Positions 7,995 to 15,966 of a DNA stretch of 24,311 nucleotides are shown piece by piece (the first letter of the stretch is position 1; each line of letters begins with the position of its first letter). The notes under the pieces were generated by a model that searched no databases, was not told the DNA's origin, and worked only from the letters and a program-made list of their open reading frames with translations. The translations under genes and the position numbers were made by a program. This DNA comes from JBQTIU01 sp052387815 (lineage in GTDB: Bacteria > Pseudomonadota > Alphaproteobacteria > CACIAM-22H2), in the NCBI GenBank assembly GCA_052387815.1, contig JBQTIU010000003.1, positions 1-24,311 of the forward strand, read 5' to 3'.

Positions 7995-8445
7995 TTCGGG
8001 CTTTGTCGCGGGCCCAGTCACGCGCCCGCTCGGCCTCGCGCTTGTCGTATTTCTTCTTGCCCTTGGCGAGGCCGAGCTCGACCTTAGCGCGGCCGCGGGC
8101 GTTGAAATAGATCGACAACGGCACCAGGGTCATGCCCCGGCGCTCGACCGCGCCGACCAGCTTGTCGAGCTCGCGCTTGTGGACGAGCAGCTTGCGCGGC
8201 CGCCGCGGCTCATGGTTGAAGCGGTTGGCGCCCTTGTATTCCGGGATATGGGCGTTGAACAGCCACAGCTCGCCGCCCTTCGCCCCGGCATAAGCGTCGG
8301 CGATCTGGCTGCCGCCGCCGCGCAAGGACTTGACCTCGGTACCCAACAGCGCCAACCCGGCCTCGAGCGTGTCGGCGATGAAATAGTCGTGCCGGGCCTT
8401 GCGATTCTGCGCCGCGACGCGAATCCCCGCCGGTGGTTTGGCCAT
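7975..8445 (-). CDS. smpB: SsrA-binding protein SmpB
   Basis: SmpB binds tmRNA and is required for trans-translation, which rescues stalled ribosomes. The 156-residue product has the family core ARHDYFIADTLEAGLALLGTEVKSLR (two pieces: YFIADTLEAG and GTEVKSLRGG), then LFNAHIPEYKGANRFNHEP, and the basic C-terminal tail beginning GLAKGKKKYDKRE, which inserts into the decoding site. GAGGAG lies about 9-14 nt before the ATG, 16 nt after the dapA stop. dapA-smpB is a recurring alphaproteobacterial pair. The tmRNA gene itself was not seen in the window. Confidence 0.96.
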   Translation of the reverse strand: MAKPPAGIRVAAQNRKARHDYFIADTLEAGLALLGTEVKSLRGGGSQIADAYAGAKGGELWLFNAHIPEYKGANRFNHEPRRPRKLLVHKRELDKLVGAVERRGMTLVPLSIYFNARGRAKVELGLAKGKKKYDKREAERARDWARDKARIMKAQG

Positions 8446-8461
8446 CGACCCCGGGGCTCCT

Positions 8462-9334
8462 CTAAAGGAGCCCCGCCCCTGTGAGCGCCGCCTTGACCTT
8501 GTCCTTGGTCGCCGGGGACAGCGGGGACAGCGGCAGCCGGGTCTCCGGCCGGCATTTGCCGAGCAGCGAAGCGGCGTATTTGACCGGCGCCGGGTTGGTT
8601 TCGGCGAACAGCGCCTCGTGCACCGGCATCAGGCGGTCGCGCTGCTTCCACACCGTCTTCATGTCGCTATTCTGCCAGGCGTTGTGGAGCGCGGCGCAGA
8701 GCTTGGGCGCGACGTTGGCGGTCACCGAGATGCAGCCGTGGCCGCCTTGGGCGAGATAGGCGACGACCGTAGGGTCCTCGCCCGATAGCTGGCAGAACTT
8801 CGGCCCCAGCTTGAGGCGCGTCTTCAAGGGTCGCGCGAGGTCGAGGGTCGCGTCCTTGACGCCGACGATGTTGGGCAGCGCGGCGAGCCGGGCCATGGTG
8901 TCGAGGCTCATGTCGACCGCGCATCGCCCCGGAATGTTGTAGATGAGGATCGGCAGATCGACCGCCGCGGCGATCGCCCGGTAATGGAGATAGAGCCCCT
9001 CCTGGGTCGGCTTGTTGTAGTAGGGGGTCACCACCAGCGCCGCGTCGGCGCCCGCCATCTTGGCATGGCGGGTCAGCGCGATCGCCTCCTCGGTCGAGTT
9101 GGAGCCGGTGCCGGCGATCACCGGCACGCGGCCATGGGCCGCCTCGATGCATAGCTCCACCACCCGCATGTGCTCGGCGTGCGAGAGCGTCGGCGACTCG
9201 CCGGTCGTCCCGCACGGCACCAGGCCGTGCGTCCCCTGCCTGACCTGCCAGTCGACGAAATCCTGGAAGCCCATCTCGTCGACCTTGCGGTTCTTGAACG
9301 GGGTGATCAGAGCGACGTTCGAGCCCTTGAACAT
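8462..9334 (-). CDS. dapA: 4-hydroxy-tetrahydrodipicolinate synthase
   Basis: DapA condenses pyruvate with aspartate semialdehyde, the first committed step to diaminopimelate and lysine. The 290-residue TIM barrel has the GTTGESPTLSHAEH motif, the tyrosine motif LPILIYNIPGRCAVDM, and the Schiff-base lysine in IVGVKDATLD, as well as TPYYNKPTQEGLY. Length is normal. The ATG at 9334 is preceded by GGGAG about 6 nt upstream; an upstream in-frame extension to 9397 is open but lacks family similarity. It is divergent from the lytic transglycosylase gene, so peptidoglycan precursor supply and peptidoglycan turnover face each other. Confidence 0.96.
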   Translation of the reverse strand: MFKGSNVALITPFKNRKVDEMGFQDFVDWQVRQGTHGLVPCGTTGESPTLSHAEHMRVVELCIEAAHGRVPVIAGTGSNSTEEAIALTRHAKMAGADAALVVTPYYNKPTQEGLYLHYRAIAAAVDLPILIYNIPGRCAVDMSLDTMARLAALPNIVGVKDATLDLARPLKTRLKLGPKFCQLSGEDPTVVAYLAQGGHGCISVTANVAPKLCAALHNAWQNSDMKTVWKQRDRLMPVHEALFAETNPAPVKYAASLLGKCRPETRLPLSPLSPATKDKVKAALTGAGLL

Positions 9335-9458
9335 GGGCGTCTCCCAATAACGCTTGCGGCGCCAACATAGCGCTCCGCAGCTAGCGCCTGCAACCATTGG
9401 CCCCCCCCTCGAATCGGGCTGGCTTTGGTCCGCGGCTCTCGCTTAAACTCCGCGCCCG

Positions 9459-11504
9459 ATGTCGATCGGCCTTTCTCGTAAGATTCCGTTGACGGCGCTC
9501 GCCTGCCTCGTACTCGTTCTCGGTCAATTGGGGCCGGCGCGCGCGCAAGGCCCGACGGCGGCGCGGGGGGCGGTGCCGCGCCCCGCGTCGTCGCTGCCGC
9601 CGCTGCTGGCGCCCGGGCAACGCGAGATCTTGGCCAACGCCCTGGCGGCCCTCGAGGCCGGCCGGCGCGAGGAGGCCCGGCGTCTCGGCGAGCGCGCCGG
9701 CCATCCGCTGGCCAGCAAGCTGTTGGCATGGATCGACCTGCTGTCGCCGCGTCCGGGCGCCGCCTTCGAGGATATCGCCGCCTTCCTCGACGCCAATCCC
9801 GACTGGCCGGACCGCGAGACGCTGATGCGCCGGGCCGAGGCGGCGCTCTATGATCGCAGCGACGACACGGTGGTGCTGGCGTGGTTCGCCTTGCGCCGAC
9901 CGCTCAGCGCCGACGGGGCGATGCGCCATGCCGAGGCGCTGATGCGCGCGGGCGAGCGCGACCAGGCGATCGCGCTCGTGCGCGAGACCTGGGCGACGGG
10001 CGCGTTCGGAGAAAAACAGGAAAAAATCTTCCTCGCCCGCTACCGGCAGCATCTCGGCCGCGACGAGCACGAGCGGCGCCTCGACCACCTCATCTGGGAG
10101 GGGCGGCGCGAGGAGGCGCGGCGCATGCTGCCGCTCGTTCCCCCGGGCACGCGCGCGCTCGCCGATGCGCGCCTGCGCCTTGTCGCGCTCGCGGGCGGGA
10201 TCGACGCGGCCATCCAGCGCGTGCCGGCGCAGTTGCTCGACGACCCGGGGCTGATCTTCGAGCGCCTCCGCTGGCGCCGGCGCAAGGGCCAGGACGAGGG
10301 CGCGCGCGAGCTGTTGCGCGCGGCGCCCGCCGATCTGCGCCGGCCGGACATCTGGTGGACCGAGCGCGCCATCCTGGCGCGACGCTCGATCGCCGCCGGC
10401 CGGATGTCCGACGCCTACAGCGTCGTCCGCGACCATCGCTTGACCGGCGGTCCCGGTTTCGCCGAGGCCGAGTTCCAAGCCGGTTGGATCGCGCTGCGCT
10501 TCCTCGGCGATGCCGCGGGCTCGCTGTCGCATTTCGCACGGCTGCATGCGGCGGCACGCACGCCGGTCACGCTGGCCCGCGGCGCCTACTGGGCGGGGCG
10601 CGCCGCCGACGCGGGCGGCGACCGGCGGCAGGCGCAGGAGTGGTACGCGCGCGCCGCCTCCCATGGGATCGCCTATTACGGGCAGATCGCCCTCGCCCGG
10701 CTCGATGACGAGTCGCGTCCGGCCGCGCCCGCATCGCCGCGTCCCTCCCCCACCGAGCGCGCCGAATTCGCCGACAAGGAGCTGGCGCGCGCCGCCCGTC
10801 TGCTCCAGGAACTGGGCGCCCATGACCGCGTCAAGCCTTTCATACTCGGCCTCGTGGCGCTGGCGGACAGCCCGACCCAGCATGCGCTTGCCGCCGACTT
10901 CGCGCTCGTGCTCGACCGCCCCGACCTCGCGGTTTCGGCCGCCAAGCGCTCGGCCCAGTCGGCGGGCGTCATGCTGCCTCTCGAGGGCTGGCCGCTGATC
11001 CGCCTGCCCGCCGCCAATTCGGTCGAGCCGCCGCTGGTGCTCGCCACCATCCGCCAGGAGAGCGCCTTCGAGCCCGACGCCATCAGCCGCGCCGGGGCGC
11101 GCGGCCTGATGCAGCTGATGCCGGCGACGGCGCGCGAGGTGGCCAACGGACTCGGCCTGCCTGCCGACCGCATCGACCACCGCCTGCTCGCGGACCCGCA
11201 TTACAACCTCCGCCTCGGCCAAACCTACCTCGCACGCCTGCTCGAGGAGTTCGGCGGGTCCTATGTGTTGGCGATCGCCGCCTACAACGCGGGGCCGGGC
11301 CGCGTTCGGCAATGGATGCGCGACCACGGCGACCCGCGCCTGCCGCGGGTCGACGTCATCGATTGGATCGAACTGATCCCATACGATGAGACCCGCAACT
11401 ATGTCCAGCGGGTGCTCGAGAACCTGCAGGTCTATCGCCAGCACATGAGCGGCCCGGGGCTCGGCCGCGGGCTCGAACAGGATTTGCTCCATCGGCGACC
11501 CTAG
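9459..11504 (+). CDS. slt: soluble lytic murein transglycosylase (Slt70-like)
   Basis: Cleaves the MurNAc-GlcNAc bond of peptidoglycan with formation of 1,6-anhydroMurNAc. The 681-residue protein has a signal peptide (about 1-29, ending ARA before Gln30), a long alpha-helical region rich in short repeats (about 50-490, the superhelical U-domain of Slt70 enzymes), and a C-terminal SLT catalytic domain. In this domain ATIRQESAFEPDA contains the catalytic Glu534, followed by GARGLMQLMPATA, the NLRLGQTYLARLL motif and AIAAYNAGPGRVRQW. The start ATG lacks a strong ribosome-binding site but is placed correctly for the signal peptide. The HAD gene follows after 33 nt. Whether it is anchored otherwise cannot be judged; no lipobox cysteine is seen. 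Confidence 0.93.
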   Translation: MSIGLSRKIPLTALACLVLVLGQLGPARAQGPTAARGAVPRPASSLPPLLAPGQREILANALAALEAGRREEARRLGERAGHPLASKLLAWIDLLSPRPGAAFEDIAAFLDANPDWPDRETLMRRAEAALYDRSDDTVVLAWFALRRPLSADGAMRHAEALMRAGERDQAIALVRETWATGAFGEKQEKIFLARYRQHLGRDEHERRLDHLIWEGRREEARRMLPLVPPGTRALADARLRLVALAGGIDAAIQRVPAQLLDDPGLIFERLRWRRRKGQDEGARELLRAAPADLRRPDIWWTERAILARRSIAAGRMSDAYSVVRDHRLTGGPGFAEAEFQAGWIALRFLGDAAGSLSHFARLHAAARTPVTLARGAYWAGRAADAGGDRRQAQEWYARAASHGIAYYGQIALARLDDESRPAAPASPRPSPTERAEFADKELARAARLLQELGAHDRVKPFILGLVALADSPTQHALAADFALVLDRPDLAVSAAKRSAQSAGVMLPLEGWPLIRLPAANSVEPPLVLATIRQESAFEPDAISRAGARGLMQLMPATAREVANGLGLPADRIDHRLLADPHYNLRLGQTYLARLLEEFGGSYVLAIAAYNAGPGRVRQWMRDHGDPRLPRVDVIDWIELIPYDETRNYVQRVLENLQVYRQHMSGPGLGRGLEQDLLHRRP

Positions 11505-11537
11505 CCGCGCCTCGCGACCCTCAGGAGAACCAAGCCC

Positions 11538-12227
11538 ATGTCCGACCCGCGCCTCAACAACATCGACGCCTGCGTCTTCGACGCCTACGGCACGCTGTTC
11601 GACTACGCCTCGGCCGCCGCCCGCTGCAAGGACGCGCTGGGTCCGGACTGGCAGGCGTTTTCCGATTTATGGCGGCGCAAGCAACTCGAATACACCTGGT
11701 TGCGCAGCCTGATGGGCCGGCACATCGATTTCTGGCACGTGACCGGCGAGAGCCTCGAGTATGCGATGGCCGCCTTCAAGCGCTCCGACCCGGGGCTGCG
11801 CGCCCTGTTGATGCAGCAATATCTGAGCATCGATGCCTACCCCGACGCCAAGGACACGCTGCAGCGGCTCAAGAACGCCGGGATGAGGACGGGGATCCTG
11901 ACCAACGGCTCGCCGACCATGCTCGCCGCGGCGATCAACAGCTCGGGGATCACCCGGCTGGTGGATGCCGGACTGTCGGTCGAGTCGGCGGGCATCTTCA
12001 AGCCGCATCCTTCGGTTTATCAGATCGCCGTCGACAAGATGAATGTGGCGGCGGGACGCATCTGCTTCTTGTCGGCCAACGGCTGGGACGCGTGCGGCGG
12101 TGCCGCGTTCGGGTTCCGCGCGGTGTGGGTCAATCGGACGAAGGCGCCACCGGAAGCGCTTCCCGCTTCGCCCGAGGCGCAAATCTCCTCGCTCGCCGAG
12201 TTGCCGGGCGTGCTCGGCCTGACATGA
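11538..12227 (+). CDS. HAD hydrolase, (S)-2-haloacid dehalogenase type
   Basis: The family hydrolyses (S)-2-haloalkanoic acids to (R)-2-hydroxyacids through an aspartyl ester. Comparison from memory with the L-DEX YL active site shows nearly every key residue: Asp15 (nucleophile, in FDAYGTLFD), Thr19, Arg46 (in WRRKQLEYTWLRSL), Lys155 (in FKPHPSVY), Tyr161, Ser179, Asn181 and Asp184 (in FLSANGWDACG). Thr122 (LTNGS) replaces the usual serine. The 229-residue length is normal. AGGAG lies upstream of the ATG. The stop overlaps the next gene as ATGA, so it is coupled to an alpha/beta hydrolase. Sequence supports true dehalogenase chemistry, but the natural substrate is not shown. Confidence 0.9.
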   Translation: MSDPRLNNIDACVFDAYGTLFDYASAAARCKDALGPDWQAFSDLWRRKQLEYTWLRSLMGRHIDFWHVTGESLEYAMAAFKRSDPGLRALLMQQYLSIDAYPDAKDTLQRLKNAGMRTGILTNGSPTMLAAAINSSGITRLVDAGLSVESAGIFKPHPSVYQIAVDKMNVAAGRICFLSANGWDACGGAAFGFRAVWVNRTKAPPEALPASPEAQISSLAELPGVLGLT

Positions 12228-13072
12228 ACCCGCGCGAACGTCACACCACCGCCGGGGACGGCGTTCGGCTCTTTGTCCGCGACTGGGGCGATCCGGCATC
12301 GGCCGCGATCCCGCTCCTGTGCTTGCCCGGCCTGACGCGCAACGGCAAGGACTTCGAGCCTCTCGCCCGCCGTCAGGCCTCGAGCCGGCGCGTGCTGTGC
12401 CCCGATTTGCGGGGCCGCGGGCGGTCCGCCTATGCGCCCGACTGGCGCAGCTACGAACCGCGCACCTATGTCGATGATCTGCGCCACATCCTCGCCGCGC
12501 TCGGGCTGGGCCGGGTCGTCGTCATCGGCACCTCGATGGGCGGCCTGCTGGGGATGGCCTTCATGGCGGCCATGCCGACGGTGCTCGCCGGCCTGGTGCT
12601 CAACGACGTCGGACCCGAGATCGGCAAGCAAGGCGGAGAGCGCATCCTCGCCTACATCGCCGCTGACCGGCCGCAGCCCGATTGGCCGAGCGCGGTCGCC
12701 GAGCTGCGCCAACGCCTGCCGAAGCTGTCGCTCAAGACCGACGAGGACTGGCTCACCTTCGCCAAGGCGACCTTCAAGGAGGGTGCCGACAGCCGTCTCC
12801 ATTTCGACTGGGACACCAGGCTCGCATGGCCGATCCTGAGGCGGACCGGCGTCGAACCCGATTTGTGGCCCTTATGGCGGGCGCTGCGGCGCACGCCGGT
12901 GCTGGCCATCCGCGGGGCCGAGTCCGACGTCCTTTCCGCGGCGACCTTCGCGCGCATGAAGTCCGAAAAGCCGAACCTCGTCCAACTCACCTTGCCCGCA
13001 ATCGGCCATGCCCCGACGCTCGACGAGCCGCTTGCCCGGGAGGCCATCGATGACTTCCTCCACCGTCTCTGA
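12224..13072 (+). CDS. alpha/beta-fold hydrolase
   Basis: A 282-residue cytoplasmic hydrolase with the full catalytic triad: nucleophile Ser104 in the elbow GTSMGG, Asp235 (in AESDVLS) and His262 (in AIGHAPTLDEP). An oxyanion-side segment, CLPGLTRNGKDF, lies at about 33-44, and DLRGRGRSAY at 61-70 is typical of the esterase/epoxide-hydrolase/haloalkane-dehalogenase-like superfamily. No signal peptide is visible. Translation is coupled to the HAD gene (ATGA overlap), and the 3' end overlaps the dehydratase gene by 23 nt. Substrate is unknown. Similar proteins are often annotated as 3-oxoadipate enol-lactonase-like, but nothing here fixes that. Confidence 0.9.
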   Translation: MNPRERHTTAGDGVRLFVRDWGDPASAAIPLLCLPGLTRNGKDFEPLARRQASSRRVLCPDLRGRGRSAYAPDWRSYEPRTYVDDLRHILAALGLGRVVVIGTSMGGLLGMAFMAAMPTVLAGLVLNDVGPEIGKQGGERILAYIAADRPQPDWPSAVAELRQRLPKLSLKTDEDWLTFAKATFKEGADSRLHFDWDTRLAWPILRRTGVEPDLWPLWRALRRTPVLAIRGAESDVLSAATFARMKSEKPNLVQLTLPAIGHAPTLDEPLAREAIDDFLHRL

Positions 13073-14057
13073 CCGTCGCCCGGCGCCCGCGATCGGCGAC
13101 ATCGAGGACGCCGCGCGCCGACTCCAGGGGTTGGCGGTCAAGACACCGCTGCTCGAATCCCCGATGCTCAACGCCCGCCTCGGCGGGCGGTTGCTGGTCA
13201 AGGCCGAGCCCCTGCAGCGCACCGGCTCGTTCAAGTTCCGCGGCGCCTACAACCTGATGAGCCGGGCCGACGCGGCAGCGCGGCGGCGCGGCGTCGTCAC
13301 CTATTCATCGGGGAACCACGCCCAGGGGGTGGCGGCCGCCGCGCAGCTCCTCGGCATGCCAGCCGTGATCGTCATGCCGGCGGATGCGCCGGCGATCAAG
13401 GTCCGCAACACCCGCTTCTACGGCGCCGAGGTCGTGCCTTACGACCGCCGGACCGAGAGTCGCGAGGCGATGGGCGAAAGGCTCGCCGCCGAACGCGGCG
13501 CGATGCTGGTCAAGCCCTACGACGATCCCCTGATCATCGCCGGCCAGGGCACGATCGGCCTCGAGATCGCCGAGCAGGCGGCGGCGGCGGGCGCCAGGCT
13601 CGACGCCGTCCTCGTCCCGGTGAGCGGCGGCGGCCTCATCGCCGGCACGGCGCTGGCGCTGGCCAGCCGCGCGCCCGGCACGGCGGTGTGGGCGGTCGAG
13701 CCCAAGGATTTCGACGACACAAGCCGCAGCCTGGCGAGCGCTCGGCGCGAGCGCAACGATCCCGCGGCGCGATCGATCTGCGACGCGCTGCTCGTCGCCA
13801 CGCCGGGCGAGCTTACCTTCGCCATCAACTCTCGCCTGCTCGCGGGCGGGCTTGGCGTGAGCGACGACGAGGTGCGGGGCGCCATGGCGGCGGCCTTCGC
13901 CGAGCTCAAGCTGGTGGTCGAGCCCGGCGGCGCGGTGGCGCTCGCCGCGCTGCTGTCCGGAAAGTTCGGGGCCGCCGGCAAGACGCTCGCCGTGGTCTGC
14001 TCAGGCGGCAACGTCGATCCGGCCACCTTCATCGAGGCGCTCGCACGGCCGCCGTGA
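13050..14057 (+). CDS. PLP-dependent threonine/serine dehydratase
   Basis: Fold-type II PLP enzyme expected to deaminate L-threonine (to 2-oxobutanoate) or L-serine. Lys62 in GSFKFRGAYN is the Schiff-base lysine, SSGNHAQG (86-93) binds the cofactor carboxylate/substrate, and SGGGLIAG (192-199) binds the PLP phosphate. At 335 residues it lacks the C-terminal ACT-like regulatory domain of biosynthetic IlvA, so it resembles the short catabolic type or the serine racemase group. The start at 13050 lies inside the upstream hydrolase gene and is supported by GGGAGG about 6 nt before it. Its last 29 nt overlap the convergent TetR gene. Confidence 0.93.
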   Translation: MTSSTVSDRRPAPAIGDIEDAARRLQGLAVKTPLLESPMLNARLGGRLLVKAEPLQRTGSFKFRGAYNLMSRADAAARRRGVVTYSSGNHAQGVAAAAQLLGMPAVIVMPADAPAIKVRNTRFYGAEVVPYDRRTESREAMGERLAAERGAMLVKPYDDPLIIAGQGTIGLEIAEQAAAAGARLDAVLVPVSGGGLIAGTALALASRAPGTAVWAVEPKDFDDTSRSLASARRERNDPAARSICDALLVATPGELTFAINSRLLAGGLGVSDDEVRGAMAAAFAELKLVVEPGGAVALAALLSGKFGAAGKTLAVVCSGGNVDPATFIEALARPP

Positions 14058-14637
14058 GGCCGTCCAAGAACAGCGCGGCCGCCAGGTCGGCGAAGGCATT
14101 GGGGCCGAGCCGGCCCGTGGGCCGATACCAGGTGGTGGTCCAGTTGATCAGGCCGTAGAAGCCCATCGCCACCGGCATCCTGAGTTCGGGCCTGCGCTTG
14201 AGCGCAGGGGCGAGGCGTTCGAACAGGTCCGCGGCGAGCCTCACCAGCCGCCGCTCGAGGGCAATGATCCTCGCCCGGTGCCGAGCCGGCAGCCGGTCGA
14301 GCTCGTTGAGCAGCAGGATGTGCTTGGGCCGCGCCGTGGCATAGATGCGCATGTGCGCGCGAGTGAGCGCCCGGAACTGTCGCCGAGGCCCCGCGCTCCC
14401 GGCCACCGCCGCCTCGGCCGCCGCCACCAGCGCCGTCATGTAGGCGCGCAGGAGATCGTAAAGGATCGCTTCCTTCGACGGGAAATAATGGTAGATCAGC
14501 GCCTTCGAGCAAGTGCACGCGGCGGCGATGTCGGCGGCCGAGGCGCCGGCGAAGCCGCGCCTCGCGAACAGCTCGGCCGCCCGCTCGCGGATGAGCTGCC
14601 TTCGTCGGTCGTATTCCGCCGCCCGCCGGCGCGCCAT
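14029..14637 (-). CDS. TetR/AcrR family transcriptional regulator
   Basis: A 202-residue repressor-type regulator. The N-terminal helix-turn-helix is typical: RERAAELFARRGF, then GASAADIAAACTCSKALIYH and YFPSKEAILYDLL (about 17-63). The C-terminal ligand-binding half contains conserved aromatic residues (GFYGLINWTTTWYRPTG), as in TetR proteins linked to acyl-CoA or aromatic metabolism, but the ligand is unknown. The gene is 17 nt downstream of the di-iron protein gene on the same strand and probably shares its transcript. The perfect palindrome at 15782-15807 in front of that gene is the likely operator, so the pair should be autoregulated. Confidence 0.92.
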   Translation of the reverse strand: MARRRAAEYDRRRQLIRERAAELFARRGFAGASAADIAAACTCSKALIYHYFPSKEAILYDLLRAYMTALVAAAEAAVAGSAGPRRQFRALTRAHMRIYATARPKHILLLNELDRLPARHRARIIALERRLVRLAADLFERLAPALKRRPELRMPVAMGFYGLINWTTTWYRPTGRLGPNAFADLAAALFLDGLTAAVRAPR

Positions 14638-14654
14638 GCCAGGCGAGCCCCGGT

Positions 14655-15743
14655 TCAGAATACCGGGATGATGTCCGCGGGATCGAAGGCCACGGTCGCG
14701 CCGTCGATGCCGATCTCCGGCAGCGCCGGAAACTCGATCCGGTGCGGCTCGAGGATGCCCTTGAGCTTGAGCACCGCGGCGCGCCAGTTCTCGCGCCGCT
14801 CCTCGCGGGTCAGCAGGCCGAGGCCGGCCCCCCGCGCCACGTCTTCCAACATCCAGTGCGCCGGGCGCCAGGTCTCCGGCAGCTCCCAGAATATTTCGGG
14901 CGGTTCGTAGAGGATGCCGGACAAGAACACGTAGCCGGCCCGGATCTGGCGGGTGATCTGGGCCCGCATTTCGTCGCTGAGCTTGGGCAGGAGGCGGTCG
15001 AGAATGGCGAGACAAATGGCCATGTGGCGCGCCTCGTCCTTGCCCACGCAGCGGAACGCCTCCTTGAGCACCGGGATGGTGGTGCGCTTGTACATGCTGT
15101 GGAACAAGGTCGCCGACGCCACCTCGCCCATCAGGAACGAGGTGAACAGGATCGGAAGCTGATATTTGTGGACACCCTTCTTGAACGCTTCCCAATAGCG
15201 CCCGCCGTTATGGTAGTACCAGAGCACGTTGTTGCGCGCCAACTTGCCGAGCGGCGTTTGCGGCTCGTAGCCCAGCGGTCCGCCGGGGGTCAGCGCCTGG
15301 ATGGCGCGCTGGCAGACCTCCTCGTGGTTGACCTCGTCGCGGGTGACCGAGAAGAAGCACTTGCGGACCGGGTCCTCCTCGTGGGTCTCGTAGGTGTGGA
15401 TCATGGCGCGCGCGAAGACCGCCGGCCCGGAGGAGTCGAATACCGACAACAGCGAATACCAGTAGGCCAGCGCATAGCGTTGATCGAGGCTGAAGGCGCC
15501 GACATCGAGCGTCGCCCAAGGCAAGCGGTTGGGTGCCCAGCCGGGGTCGCGCGCGAGGTCGTAGATCTGCATGAGCTTGGGCGTCTCGCAGCGCCATTCG
15601 AGGGGAAAGATGTTGCCCTCCTGGAAGGGCGGCGGCTCCTTGGCGCCGTAAAGGATCGCGAGCGCATCGGGCGCCGCCTTGGGATCGGACGGCGGGGTCG
15701 CCAGCCCGCCGGCCATCGCCGCCGGGGCGGAACTTGCTGCCAT
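14655..15743 (-). CDS. ferritin-like di-iron protein of unknown function
   Basis: I do not recognise a named enzyme. The 362-residue protein shows the four-helix di-iron carboxylate pattern: Glu119 (or Glu122/123) in HTYETHEED, Glu137-x-x-His140 in RDEVNHEE, Glu207 in FLMGEVAS, and Glu237-x-x-His240 in GKDEARHM. Two ExxH motifs about 100 residues apart are the hallmark of ribonucleotide-reductase-R2-like and acyl-ACP-desaturase-like oxidases/oxygenases. No signal peptide or membrane segment is seen; residues 1-25 are Ala/Pro-rich. GGGAGG lies about 9 nt before the ATG. A promoter and palindromic operator lie directly upstream and a TetR gene directly downstream, suggesting an inducible oxygenase/desaturase. 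Function stays open. Confidence 0.82.
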   Translation of the reverse strand: MAASSAPAAMAGGLATPPSDPKAAPDALAILYGAKEPPPFQEGNIFPLEWRCETPKLMQIYDLARDPGWAPNRLPWATLDVGAFSLDQRYALAYWYSLLSVFDSSGPAVFARAMIHTYETHEEDPVRKCFFSVTRDEVNHEEVCQRAIQALTPGGPLGYEPQTPLGKLARNNVLWYYHNGGRYWEAFKKGVHKYQLPILFTSFLMGEVASATLFHSMYKRTTIPVLKEAFRCVGKDEARHMAICLAILDRLLPKLSDEMRAQITRQIRAGYVFLSGILYEPPEIFWELPETWRPAHWMLEDVARGAGLGLLTREERRENWRAAVLKLKGILEPHRIEFPALPEIGIDGATVAFDPADIIPVF

Positions 15744-15781
15744 GGTTCTTCCCTCCCCGACCGAAAAGCGGTCGCGGATCG

Positions 15782-15807
15782 ATTCGCTGACCGATCGGTC
15801 AGCGAAT
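15782..15807. promoter_or_regulatory. perfect 26-bp palindrome, likely TetR operator
   Basis: The arm ATTCGCTGACCGA (15782-15794) is followed directly by its exact reverse complement (15795-15807). The TGACCGATCGGTCA core resembles operators of TetR-family repressors. It lies just downstream of the -10 hexamer of the minus-strand promoter, covering the expected transcription start, and 39 nt upstream of the di-iron gene ATG. Bound repressor would block initiation. Confidence 0.8.
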
Positions 15808-15810
15808 AAG

Positions 15811-15839
15811 ACTATACACTTTTCGCGCTCGTCCGGCAA
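15811..15839 (-). promoter_or_regulatory. sigma70-like promoter for the di-iron protein-tetR operon
   Basis: TTGCCG (-35, 15839-15834) and TATAGT (-10, 15816-15811) are exactly 17 nt apart, a strong match for a GC-rich genome. Start of transcription is predicted near 15804, inside the palindrome. Confidence 0.65.
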
Positions 15840-15898
15840 GCCGCTCCCGTTTCGGCCCGAGCGGGCGGGAAAAACCCCCCCCGCGGCAGGCCCCGCGC

Positions 15899-15907
15899 TG
15901 ATATACT
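15899..15907 (+). promoter_or_regulatory. candidate extended -10 promoter for hemC
   Basis: TGATATACT (TGn plus TATACT hexamer at 15902-15907) is an extended -10 element 60 nt upstream of the hemC ATG. No good -35 is visible at the right distance, which is acceptable for extended -10 promoters. Confidence 0.4.
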
Positions 15908-15966
15908 TGGCCCCTGGCGCGCCGATGGCCCGCCGACCGATCTCAAGCTTACGACAGGGAGAAACG

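Noticed and set aside
9335..9458. TTGGTC/TAAACT as a promoter for the lytic transglycosylase gene
   Set aside because: The spacer is only about 13 nt, too short for a sigma70 promoter.
9381..11492. 703-codon open frame on the minus strand opposite the lytic transglycosylase
   Set aside because: The plus-strand frame has a signal peptide and a complete SLT domain; the antisense frame has none.
15759..15773. GACCG-aaaag-CGGTC hairpin in the leader of the di-iron gene as a second TetR half-site pair
   Set aside because: Only 5-bp arms with a different spacing from the perfect palindrome; could be chance in GC-rich DNA.
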